From Candidatus Peribacteria bacterium RIFOXYB1_FULL_54_35 (lineage in GTDB: Bacteria; Patescibacteriota; Gracilibacteria; Peribacterales; Peribacteraceae): DNA of 42,769 bases. The notes under the pieces were generated by a model. The model was not told the origin of the DNA, made no database searches, and saw only the letters and a list, made by a program, of their open reading frames with translations. Each line of letters begins with the position of its first letter. The first letter of the stretch is position 1. The DNA is taken from the NCBI GenBank assembly GCA_001787755.1, contig MFYJ01000007.1, positions 1-42,769 on the forward strand. Reading direction: 5' to 3'. Positions 32,201 through 38,821 of this stretch are shown here, in pieces. A program made the translations under genes and the position numbers.

Positions 32201-33235
32201 TTCGCTGCCTGTCCCGACGGGCAGTGGACCAGCTACAGTCAGTGCAATGCATCATGCCCGAACGGCTCCTGTAAGTTCGCAAGCAGGTTAGGCGACAATA
32301 GCTGCTTCGTCTGCGGCCAGTGTCCGAGCGGCACGTACTACAATCCGCAGGATTGCATGAATGCATGCAATGGGGTGGAGTGTGTGCTCAGCAACAGTGC
32401 CAAGATTCATGGGGAGAAAGGATGTTATGAATGTAAGCCGGTTACCACTCCGCAACCGCAGCAGTGTGATGCACCGACGAAGACAGAAGCTCAGTGCCAG
32501 AGCAGCTGCAATGGTACCTGCGTCAAATCTTACACGCGCGACGACGGGGTGAAGTGCTATGAGTGTGTCCCAAGCCAGACGCCTTCCTGTCCGGATGATG
32601 CGGTTTCTTCCTGCAGCGAGTGCCCCAGTGGTTCTGAGTGTTACACAGAGAATGACTGCATCTTCTGCAGAGCGGTGGACCCTGGGCCGACATGTCCCAG
32701 CGGTACGACAGGTGACAGGAGTGTCTGCGAAGCACAGTGTGCGCCGAGAGGCGGGACATGTGTGCTGGAAAACAGCTGCTACAGTTGCATCGTCTTCAAC
32801 TGTCCCTCGGGGACCTACAAGAATGAATGTCCGGGAAGTTGCGCCAATGGGTGCACTGTCGTGGGGGAGCAGGGAGGTGTGAAGTGCTACCAGTGCAAAC
32901 AGAGTTGCGAGGACGTATGCGCCGGTCTCGGCCTTGAAGTTGCGAAGGACTACACGAGCTACATTCTCGGTGAACTCAACGGGTACACCTGCGTCTCCGG
33001 GGCCAACATCAGTGTCCAGCGTGCGACGAGCGGGGATTGTGAGTGTCTCTCCGTCCCGCAGATCACAGTGGATACCACGCCGCCGGTCTGCAGAGGCACT
33101 CCCTGCGGAGACGTGGCCTGCGGCTCACAGCAGAGTTGTTCCGGCGGCGAGAATACGACCATCACTGTGACGTGTAACTGGGGCGGGTGGGAGAAGATAG
33201 ATGAGTTCCGCTTCCGGCCTATTGTCGGTCAGTAA
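29225..33235 (+). CDS. Giant secreted cysteine-module protein (1336 aa)
   Basis: No known family covers this protein. A signal peptide (MRLTRILVLSCIVLLLPMQG, cleavage near HAQ) leads to two related coiled-coil hairpin modules: residues 77-252 (CNPC ... CLKRC) and 343-518 (CAEC ... CIQEC), each framed by a Cys pair at either end and each carrying DPRS/NPRS, SGG and DLxVMxxYNxxLWxxYxSG at mid-point. Residues about 643-725 are dockerin-like (DANEDGAVDLADAGMF, then MDGNDAVSVPDLQLFGDCL). Residues about 748-775 resemble an RTX repeat (GPGNDILF, QGNDNLAGG). Residues 873-1224 hold nine modules of about 39 residues, each with exactly six Cys and ending C-x2-C (CFTC, CYFC, CYEC and so on). A Cys-rich tail follows, with no membrane anchor. 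Probably a surface or released adhesion/scaffold protein; disulfides and calcium binding are inferred. Confidence 0.9.
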   Translation: MRLTRILVLSCIVLLLPMQGVHAQGSFFDVFFDLDSQPGQLDLPPFGEISPPSPDMSQFESFFGIFSQINIPERTECNPCDVLKAELEAAQEEAAELEDAFRDVYSSLHEASQERVRLERSLREAEHLLSDLTDPRSWAESGGKRIDTSDLRVMETYNAELWESYKSGLITSNDYQQRLTQGLTGEEREGRRQEMIKNIRKQVKDLKGQLKETKEKEQGFSEQADALEELFTAVRERTEDLLRKLEECLKRCTEEQVNVIDDFGMGQAEGPNLLERLFGWIVGYEPEPPADTPADDLGFPPLDVPLPSALFPPGFLDSLSIPPSSGFSPEIVLPPFPLVLPECAECDELLQMIQEMEDELEAVVEDLDTLNDELLEALLDEHNAERRRDEAQKRLEAFTNPRSSAQSGGRSITSADLEVMRDYNRSLWQQYRSGDLTAQELEQKWEEGLPDAEREQMKEQQKQELEQELADAQKELEEASARVKNLLQLFNETLEVVNDLLEELQELEEEYDECIQECTEEKEIKLGGFGVFLSLPDGLQDGSESGAGGTVTFGDGVVIQPGQPIDVNDLLKKSDQFDPQTGELDLGGIKFEFDDQNYLVPSGGEADVSLGLPEEREDKGFFCGTFGLFCPKAEELPPLAFGDFVGCVVSGSQDPSCTPFDANEDGAVDLADAGMFHPFLQGPGSMEIDLNIHGMDGNDAVSVPDLQLFGDCLRGAPGTCDGLGVTLRGGGGEDTPFGVGDFGLGLSGGPGNDILFSDPLDNLIGVQGNDNLAGGPFPPDFFGPGSGPLDDFHLFGPGGEPIPVPQLPVPGQMQNFGGCLDGSLTNGVCQEVPILRVDLQPGEKLQCSVTVIRVGNKRIIIVKCRKVREGVQCPREQYPTADTCRNACPRGQECVLNEQTKCFTCMPAVPACPDLAYTEQSVCQRECMQGQCQARNVEGAQCYFCVPVEYPDDCVGNGLFNDTTSCLLECESQSCVVTDDGCVQCLPLDHEDFAACPDGQWTSYSQCNASCPNGSCKFASRLGDNSCFVCGQCPSGTYYNPQDCMNACNGVECVLSNSAKIHGEKGCYECKPVTTPQPQQCDAPTKTEAQCQSSCNGTCVKSYTRDDGVKCYECVPSQTPSCPDDAVSSCSECPSGSECYTENDCIFCRAVDPGPTCPSGTTGDRSVCEAQCAPRGGTCVLENSCYSCIVFNCPSGTYKNECPGSCANGCTVVGEQGGVKCYQCKQSCEDVCAGLGLEVAKDYTSYILGELNGYTCVSGANISVQRATSGDCECLSVPQITVDTTPPVCRGTPCGDVACGSQQSCSGGENTTITVTCNWGGWEKIDEFRFRPIVGQ

Positions 33236-33247
33236 CCTTCCTTCTCT

Positions 33248-34846
33248 TTGAGTACGCAATCCTCTACATCACCTCTTCTCCGGGGCCTCCCGGCTCAGGA
33301 GAAGAGGCACGTGCGCTCTGTGTGCGAGTATGCGTTCGCACATCTTCACTCCATTCCACGGCGCAGCGGCGAGAGCTATGCTGAACACGGATGTGAAGTG
33401 GCACACACCCTTCGTGAGAGCAGCGAAGATGCATCACTTCTTGCTGTTGCTGTTTTGCATGATCTCCTCATACATCCCGGGGGTCCCTCTCTCCTGAGCT
33501 CCGCACCGCTTTCGGAAGATGAGCGGGCGCTTGTTCTCCAGATGTATGCGCTGCGCCGATTGCACATTGATGAACGCACGAAGGATCTGGATACCATCAT
33601 CCAGGCGTTCATGCAGGATCCCAGGCTGCTTCACCTGCGCATGGCTCATCGCCTGAACGATGTGCGCCATCTTCAAAGATTCCTTCCCACCCTACGGAAG
33701 AAGATCGCTTCGGAGACGCTCCATATGTACTGTGCCATTGCCGGGCGTCTTGGCATGTATGCGTGGCGCTATGAGATGGAAGATGCTTGTTTTTCCGTGG
33801 TGAGTCCCCGTGCCTGCGCGAATCTCCGGGCGCGCTTTGAAAAATGGAGAGAGCTCGATGAGACCTGTCTGACGCACACCACGGAGTTCCTCTTGAAAAA
33901 TCTGAAAGAAGAAGGGATTTCCTGCAGTCTGGAGTACCGCGTCAAAAGCTTCTTCTCCACCTACCGCAAGATGGTCATGAAGAAACGGCGGTTCGAAGAT
34001 CTCACAGATCGCCTGGCTCTCCGTGTCATCGTCCCGGAAATTATGGACTGCTACGCTGCGCTTGCAGTTGTACACTCCTGCATGCACCCCATTCCGGGGA
34101 AACTCAAAGATTACATCGGTGCCCCGAAGGAGAACGGGTACAAGTCCATTCACACAGTGGTGTATCCTCTGCCGGGGGTAACAGAGCAACCTATCGAAAT
34201 CCAAATTCGCACAGAAGAAATGCATGCTGCAAGTGAACACGGGCTTGTGTCACATGGAGAGTACAAGACGCTTCAGTATGCTCTGGATGCACGTCCTGCG
34301 CGCGTGAGCCTCTTCCGCAATTTGCTGAGTCTGCGGGAAGAGGCCCGCTCTCCCAGGCAATTTGAGGAGGCGCTGCGCAAGTACTTCCAGGAGGACCACA
34401 TTGCTGTGTTTGATTCGGAGAACAATCTCTATCACTTTAAGGATCCTGTCTCCGCACTCGACTTTGTGGACCGGGTGTATGCGAAACGGACAGGGAATCT
34501 GAAGGAGATCAGGGTGAATGGACGCAAGAGTTCTTTCGGTGTGCGCCTGCACGATGGTGACATTGTTGAGGCGAAGTTTGCGCGCGAAAGAAAAGTGGAG
34601 AGCGACTGGCAGGAACTCTGCTTCTACCGCTCCACACGTGTGAAGATTCGGTCTCTGAGCGGGAAGTTGCGGGCTGCTACCCGTTCGACAAAGCGCAGCT
34701 GCTCTGCGGCCGCGTCATCAGAAAGTAATTCCTTCAGAGGTGGGCTCAGGGTGAAGCGCGGAGGCTCTGCCTCCGCGTGCTTCACAACTCCGTCACCAGT
34801 GTCACCATACAGAAGAACCCGAAGAACAGGAATGTTGCGGCCATGA
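33248..34846 (+). CDS. RelA/SpoT-family protein, hydrolase half degenerate
   Basis: Makes (p)ppGpp. The 532 residues comprise an N-terminal HD-like domain (about 20-190), a synthetase domain (about 225-345), and a TGS domain (about 375-450). The synthetase looks intact: YRVKSFFSTYRKM, FEDLTDRLALRVIV, DYIGAPKENGYKSIHT and EIQIRTEEMH. In the HD half, AVLHDLLIHPGG keeps HD but not the following EDT, and the usual ADRLHNMRT reads AHRLNDVRH, so hydrolysis is probably lost. The ACT domain is absent. The last ~50 residues are Ser/Arg-rich and read through a strong hairpin, so the native stop may have been lost. The start is TTG at 33248, 12 bases after the giant gene. Confidence 0.88.
   Translation: MSTQSSTSPLLRGLPAQEKRHVRSVCEYAFAHLHSIPRRSGESYAEHGCEVAHTLRESSEDASLLAVAVLHDLLIHPGGPSLLSSAPLSEDERALVLQMYALRRLHIDERTKDLDTIIQAFMQDPRLLHLRMAHRLNDVRHLQRFLPTLRKKIASETLHMYCAIAGRLGMYAWRYEMEDACFSVVSPRACANLRARFEKWRELDETCLTHTTEFLLKNLKEEGISCSLEYRVKSFFSTYRKMVMKKRRFEDLTDRLALRVIVPEIMDCYAALAVVHSCMHPIPGKLKDYIGAPKENGYKSIHTVVYPLPGVTEQPIEIQIRTEEMHAASEHGLVSHGEYKTLQYALDARPARVSLFRNLLSLREEARSPRQFEEALRKYFQEDHIAVFDSENNLYHFKDPVSALDFVDRVYAKRTGNLKEIRVNGRKSSFGVRLHDGDIVEAKFARERKVESDWQELCFYRSTRVKIRSLSGKLRAATRSTKRSCSAAASSESNSFRGGLRVKRGGSASACFTTPSPVSPYRRTRRTGMLRP
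34751..34785. terminator. Strong hairpin between convergent genes
   Basis: GTGAAGCGCGGAGGC (34751-34765) and GCCTCCGCGTGCTTCAC (34769-34785) pair around a TCT loop, with a two-base bulge on the right arm. It straddles the Nramp-like stop (34782) and lies within the reading frame of the RelA/SpoT gene. There is no T-run, so a classic terminator is not certain; it may be a REP-like element. Confidence 0.5.
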
Positions 34847-36188
34847 CGAGGTTTCTCCACGGGCGGGGCCGCAGGGGTTTCGCGAGAAGCTTGTTGTTCA
34901 GGAAGAGGATGATACCGGAGTACACAAACATGCTGAATGCGTTGATCACGGCTCCCAGCACAATGAGCGTGAGCGGCTGGTCAAATCCTGCGGAGAAGAC
35001 AGTGATACCAAAAAGGATCTGCATCCAGAGGACAGTGTAGTATACCCTGGAAACGCGTATTGATTTCATATTAGTGAGGAGCAGCAGGTTCTCTGTGATG
35101 ATGCGGGAAGTGGAATCCAGCACCGTGAGTTGCGTTGCCGCGAGCATGATGCCTGTCACGACGAGGAACAGCATCCCGAAGATGGGCAGGGTTCTCAGTC
35201 CTATGGCAAATGCCTCGTTCACGACGAAGTTAATACCCTGTGCGTTGTTCTCCGCCCCGAACGTTGTGATGTATGCCAGCAGGGAGAGGGAGAGCATGGT
35301 GAAGAGACCCAGTGCCCAGAATACAAGCAGATGCTCGGTATTCACTGCCTTCCACCACTTCCTGAACCGGGCCAGATTCTCTTCTGTCGGAGGAAAAGTG
35401 TTCCCCGTCAGCGTGAAAGCATGGCCCCCTTCTTTGGAGGTAATGAGGCTGGTGATTTTATCGGCATACTTTCCCATCCCATATCCTTTATCGCGTATGT
35501 AGCAGGACTGCGTAAGGTTCAGGTTCCCTCCGGCACCCGCGTAGGCCAGTGCACCGAGGAACGTTCCCATCGCTATGCCTGCGGGGAGAAAGGAGTACGG
35601 TTCTCCGTTGAGCGATCCCTGGCCGAAGAGCCCTTGTACCAATGCGGCGACATCAGCGCGGCTTGCAAGGGAGTAGGCGATGATGACGATGAATGGCACG
35701 CCGATGGAAATGAGGTACTTCTGGAGCGTTTCCACTGTCTTGTAGAGCACGGTGCCCAGGGAGAGTATGAGTCCGATGATGATGAACAGTACGATCCCCA
35801 CGAGATTGGGGTTGCGCAGTCCGAATGCAGTGGAGAGCAAGGTGGCTCCGTAGAGCCCTATGCCGGGCCAGCCGAACCCGAAGAATGTGGAGATGATGAA
35901 CCACGCCGGGAGCCAACGAAGCAACCGGGTAAATCCGACAAAAATACTTTCCCCGTTAATGAGCGCGTAGCGTGCCACCTCCATGTTGATGAAGAACTGC
36001 ACAGTGATGCCAACGAGCATGCCCCACACGATGCCGAGGCCGTAGTTACTTGCCATGTAGGGCCAGAGCACCACCTCCCCGCTACCGAGCCCGAGTCCGA
36101 GTATGATGAAGCTGGGGCCGATGAGCTTGCGGAGACGGGGGGCTTCCGGCAGTTCCTTGGTTCCCAGAGCGAGGTCTTTGGCTTGCAT
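34782..36188 (-). CDS. Nramp/SLC11-like transporter with non-canonical metal site
   Basis: Integral membrane protein of 468 residues and about 11 helices with LeuT-type organisation. Opening helix: GPSFIILGLGLGSGEVVLWPYMASNYG (about 24-50); the canonical helix 1 motif DPGN is replaced by GSGE. Helix 6, normally carrying a Met-Pro-His metal site, reads FLGALAYAGAGGNLNLTQS (about 210-228). Another conserved region is SRIITENLLLL near 385. It fits a recognised side branch of Nramp-related proteins; the substrate need not be Mn or Fe. TATTCT ends four bases before the ATG. Convergent with the RelA/SpoT gene. Confidence 0.85.
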   Translation of the reverse strand: MQAKDLALGTKELPEAPRLRKLIGPSFIILGLGLGSGEVVLWPYMASNYGLGIVWGMLVGITVQFFINMEVARYALINGESIFVGFTRLLRWLPAWFIISTFFGFGWPGIGLYGATLLSTAFGLRNPNLVGIVLFIIIGLILSLGTVLYKTVETLQKYLISIGVPFIVIIAYSLASRADVAALVQGLFGQGSLNGEPYSFLPAGIAMGTFLGALAYAGAGGNLNLTQSCYIRDKGYGMGKYADKITSLITSKEGGHAFTLTGNTFPPTEENLARFRKWWKAVNTEHLLVFWALGLFTMLSLSLLAYITTFGAENNAQGINFVVNEAFAIGLRTLPIFGMLFLVVTGIMLAATQLTVLDSTSRIITENLLLLTNMKSIRVSRVYYTVLWMQILFGITVFSAGFDQPLTLIVLGAVINAFSMFVYSGIILFLNNKLLAKPLRPRPWRNLVMAATFLFFGFFCMVTLVTEL

Positions 36189-36234
36189 AGTGAGAATACC
36201 TTACCATGTTTCATTCTTTGGGCGGAACCTCTCT

Positions 36235-36264
36235 TTGGCCATGGAGGGTGATTTTTGCTATAAT
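36235..36264 (+). promoter_or_regulatory. Promoter of the HisKA-like small gene
   Basis: TTGGCC (36235-36240), 18 bases ending in TGC, TATAAT (36259-36264). An excellent extended -10. It ends 11 bases before the ATG at 36276, so the leader is about five bases. Confidence 0.7.
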
Positions 36265-36275
36265 AGTAAGAAACT

Positions 36276-36683
36276 ATGACCAATCTCCTCATTCTCATTG
36301 CGCTTCTGCAGGTCTGCACTGTTGTGTTCATCGTGTACCTGGTGAGCAGACATAACCGGCTGCTCTTTCCGGTGCCCAAGGGGAAGAATACGTACGAGGC
36401 ACGCAATGCGATGATCGGAATTCTCGTGCTCAAGATCCGGGGATACCTCACGAGTGTGCAGTGGTTTGCAGAACTTCTACAGGGACATTCCGGTGGTGAG
36501 CTCACGGAGGAACAGAGCCAGCTTGTTGCACAGCTTGCCGAGTCCTGCCAAAAGGCCAGTAAGAGCCTGGAGTGCATCATCAAGAGCATGAAAGGGACAG
36601 CGAAGATTGCCGACCTTCAGCTTTTTGAGATTTCTGAGGAGGAAGTGGAGAATTTCCGGAAACGGCACGAGTCGGGGAAGTGA
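36276..36683 (+). CDS. Membrane-anchored orphan HisKA-like protein
   Basis: 135 residues: one N-terminal membrane helix (about 3-24), a short basic linker, and a helical hairpin (about 43-110) that reads NAMIGILVLKIRGYLTSVQW, then FAELLQGHSGGELTEEQSQL and VAQLAESCQKASKSLECIIK. The order (LKIRGYLTS, AELLQG, LTEEQ, a repeat of Ser/Leu turns) follows the dimerisation domain of sensor histidine kinases (SHELRTPLTS, AELL, LTEEQ), but the phospho-acceptor His is absent and there is no ATPase domain. It may be a decoy or partner that dimerises with a kinase; this is an inference. The strong promoter indicates active expression. Confidence 0.75.
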   Translation: MTNLLILIALLQVCTVVFIVYLVSRHNRLLFPVPKGKNTYEARNAMIGILVLKIRGYLTSVQWFAELLQGHSGGELTEEQSQLVAQLAESCQKASKSLECIIKSMKGTAKIADLQLFEISEEEVENFRKRHESGK

Positions 36684-36717
36684 CAGAGAGGCGTCACTGT
36701 CACACGGTGAAGGATAC

Positions 36718-37674
36718 TCATCTCGCTTCCAGAAGGAGCTTCAGTACTGCCGCTGCTGTGTGCATGCGGTCTTCTGCGAGGTCTAAAATGCGACTCTGGG
36801 GGCCATCGACGACGTCTTTGTGCACTTCCTGCCCCGTGTGGGCCGGCATGCAGTGCAGGAACACGGCTTTGGGGTCTGCTCTTCCCATGAGCTCCGGTGT
36901 GATCTGGTACCCTGCGAATGCACGGAGAAGTTTTGCTTCTTCCGCTTCGTCCCCCATGGAGACGAAGGTGTCAGTGTACACGGCAAGGGCACCGTCCACT
37001 GCTGCTTCTGGCTTTGTTGTGAATTCCAGAGACACATGACTGTCAGTTGCATATCTCCTTGCCAACTCCCATTCATCGGCTGGGATTCTGTACTTTTCCG
37101 GTCCTGCGTGTACGAAATTCATTCCTGTCATGGCGCATGCCTGGCTCAGGGAGGTGGCGACGTTGTTTCCATCACCAATGTACGCGACTCTCCGGTTCGC
37201 CGGTGCAATGTCATGGAATTCTCTGTCTATGGTCGTGACATCCGCAAGAGCCTGCAGGGGATGATGTCTGTTGCAGAGAGCATTCACAACAGATGCGCGC
37301 CTCGATGCCTGCACAATCCTCTGGATGGTGTCGTGCTCAAATACACGGGCAATGATGAAATGGTAGTATCTCTCGAGTGCCCCGATGACATGCTCCAGCG
37401 ATTCGCGTTCTTGACCGTCACTCCGCTTCAGGAGGTTGCCTGCCTCTTCGAATTTTGAAAAACCTCCGTGTCTGGCAATGGCTGTCTGGAGGGAAGAGGT
37501 AGTGCGCAGCGAGGGTTTTTCAAACAGGAGAATGGCGTTCTTGTCCTGCAGAAACCTGCTCTCTGGTGGCCTGTCCTGATCCCAGAGAAGTTTCGATGCA
37601 TGGGCTTCCGTCACAATCCTTCTGGCTTCATCAGGAGAGAGATCGTGCATGCTTGTGAGATGCCGGCGAGCCAT
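36718..37674 (-). CDS. argF: Ornithine carbamoyltransferase family
   Basis: Transcarbamylase making citrulline from carbamoyl phosphate and ornithine, or the reverse. 318 residues with LFEKPSLRTTSSLQTA near 50-65 (carbamoyl-phosphate loop; the usual STRTR is SLRTT), HHPLQALADVTTI near 138-150 (usual HPCQ is HPLQ), YIGDGNNVATSL near 165-176, DTFVSMGDEAEE near 237-248 (the ornithine SMG loop), and FLHCMPAHTGQEV near 273-285. No other arginine gene is near. The SMG and HCMP motifs favour an ornithine enzyme, but the altered carbamoyl loop leaves another acceptor possible. Convergent with the HisKA-like gene. Confidence 0.85.
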   Translation of the reverse strand: MARRHLTSMHDLSPDEARRIVTEAHASKLLWDQDRPPESRFLQDKNAILLFEKPSLRTTSSLQTAIARHGGFSKFEEAGNLLKRSDGQERESLEHVIGALERYYHFIIARVFEHDTIQRIVQASRRASVVNALCNRHHPLQALADVTTIDREFHDIAPANRRVAYIGDGNNVATSLSQACAMTGMNFVHAGPEKYRIPADEWELARRYATDSHVSLEFTTKPEAAVDGALAVYTDTFVSMGDEAEEAKLLRAFAGYQITPELMGRADPKAVFLHCMPAHTGQEVHKDVVDGPQSRILDLAEDRMHTAAAVLKLLLEAR

Positions 37675-37790
37675 TGTGAGAGTGGTGACAGGACGAAGGA
37701 GGGGGCATTATTCCCGGTACCCGAGAGGCTGTCTAGGGGATAGTGGTGCATTTGCTGAGGAAAGGGCCTTCGAGGATTTCCTGAGGAATA

Positions 37791-37821
37791 TTGTAGGAGA
37801 AAGGTGATTTCATGCTATACT
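37791..37821 (+). promoter_or_regulatory. Promoter and long leader of the cold-shock gene
   Basis: TTGTAG (37791-37796), 19 bases ending TGC, TATACT (37816-37821). Transcription would start near 37828, leaving a leader of about 77 bases before the ATG at 37905. Long leaders are typical of cold-shock mRNAs, where the leader folds as a temperature switch. The last 40 bases are T-rich, with no Shine-Dalgarno. Confidence 0.55.
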
Positions 37822-37904
37822 GACGCCGTAAGCTTAGTTTTGAAAGAGGTAGGAATACTTCTCCAAAGTTATGATTACATTTCTACTTTTTTTCATCCTT
37901 TTTT

Positions 37905-38099
37905 ATGGATACAGGTTCTATCAAGAAACTATTGAATGGTTTCGGCTTCATCTCTCGTGACGGAGGCGAAGATCTCTTTTTCCACACAACAGACCTTGTT
38001 GATGTGTCTTTCAACTCTCTCCATGAGGGAGATACGGTGCAGTTCGAGGTCGGGCAGGGCAAAAAAGGCCCAAAGGCTGATAAGGTTTCCAGAGTGTAA
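37905..38099 (+). CDS. Cold-shock protein (CSD fold)
   Basis: Single-stranded nucleic-acid-binding OB-fold, an RNA chaperone. 64 residues: GSIKKLLNGFGFISRDGGEDLFFH (about 4-27), with RNP1-like NGFGFI and RNP2-like LFFH. The end PKADKVSRV matches the family end (PQAANV-type). Length slightly below the 66-70 of CspA. It stands as a single-gene unit with its own promoter and terminator. Confidence 0.93.
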   Translation: MDTGSIKKLLNGFGFISRDGGEDLFFHTTDLVDVSFNSLHEGDTVQFEVGQGKKGPKADKVSRV

Positions 38100-38117
38100 T
38101 TCTCTTTGACCTTTAAG

Positions 38118-38148
38118 AACACGCGGGCATTTGTACCGCGTGTTTTTT
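38118..38148. terminator. Rho-independent terminator after the cold-shock gene
   Basis: AACACGCGG (38118-38126), a nine-base loop, CCGCGTGTT (38136-38144), running into a T-run that ends at 38148. It lies 18 bases after the cold-shock stop and 13 bases before the DUF2231 stop on the other strand, so it may serve both genes, with the best T-run on the plus side. Confidence 0.85.
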
Positions 38149-38161
38149 CAAGCAGTATTTT

Positions 38162-38677
38162 CTATCTTCCGAAGAGCAGGTTGTAGACCAATGATGTGAC
38201 GGGATCAAATTGGGGGCCGTAGACAAACATTGCTCCAAGTGCGCCGGTGAGGGAGAGCCCAAGGAAACCGAGAACTGCCAATACAGGTGCAACAGGTGTT
38301 CCAAGAACTTTGGCGGCAAGTGGTTCTCCAAGGCGAGCTTTTCCCAGGATTCTCTGAAGCAAGGGTGGATGTGTGGTCGTTTGTTGCAACCAGAGGATCA
38401 GATAACTTACGGCAAGGACGGCATAGATCCATGTGGTTGCATTCGCAGCGATGGCATGTGCCTCAAGTATGTCATGCAATGTGCGGTCACCGAAGAGTTG
38501 CTCAGCTCTTTTGCCGGTCGAAAGGCTCACAAAGGCTCCTATGGTCCCTGCAATCACCAGCACGGCGCGCACCTGTACCCAGTGCTCGTTTTTTGTGAAA
38601 CGCCTGATGACTTCCAGGAAGCTATACAGTGTGAGGAGCGCGATCGGGAAGTGAACGAAGAGAGGGTGTAAGTCCAT
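38162..38677 (-). CDS. DUF2231-type membrane protein
   Basis: 171 residues, four hydrophobic segments (about 10-25, 38-58, 83-100, 125-150). It opens with MDLHPLFVHFPIALLTLYSFLE, the His-rich HPxxVHFP motif of DUF2231, and has TLHDILEAHAIAANAT near 67-82 with two further His that might bind metal or haem. Function not known. Its message ends at the hairpin next to the cold-shock gene. Confidence 0.82.
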   Translation of the reverse strand: MDLHPLFVHFPIALLTLYSFLEVIRRFTKNEHWVQVRAVLVIAGTIGAFVSLSTGKRAEQLFGDRTLHDILEAHAIAANATTWIYAVLAVSYLILWLQQTTTHPPLLQRILGKARLGEPLAAKVLGTPVAPVLAVLGFLGLSLTGALGAMFVYGPQFDPVTSLVYNLLFGR

Positions 38678-38821
38678 GGGGGTATTCTGCCCTCTGCTTG
38701 AAGCAAGAAAGGCATCTTCAAGAGCGGATTACTGGATGTTCGTATGACTCTGATGGGCGTGCCCAGGAGTATTTGTCTGTGATTCTGTGGAAAAGCACTG
38801 TATTTTCAGTAAGCTTATTCC

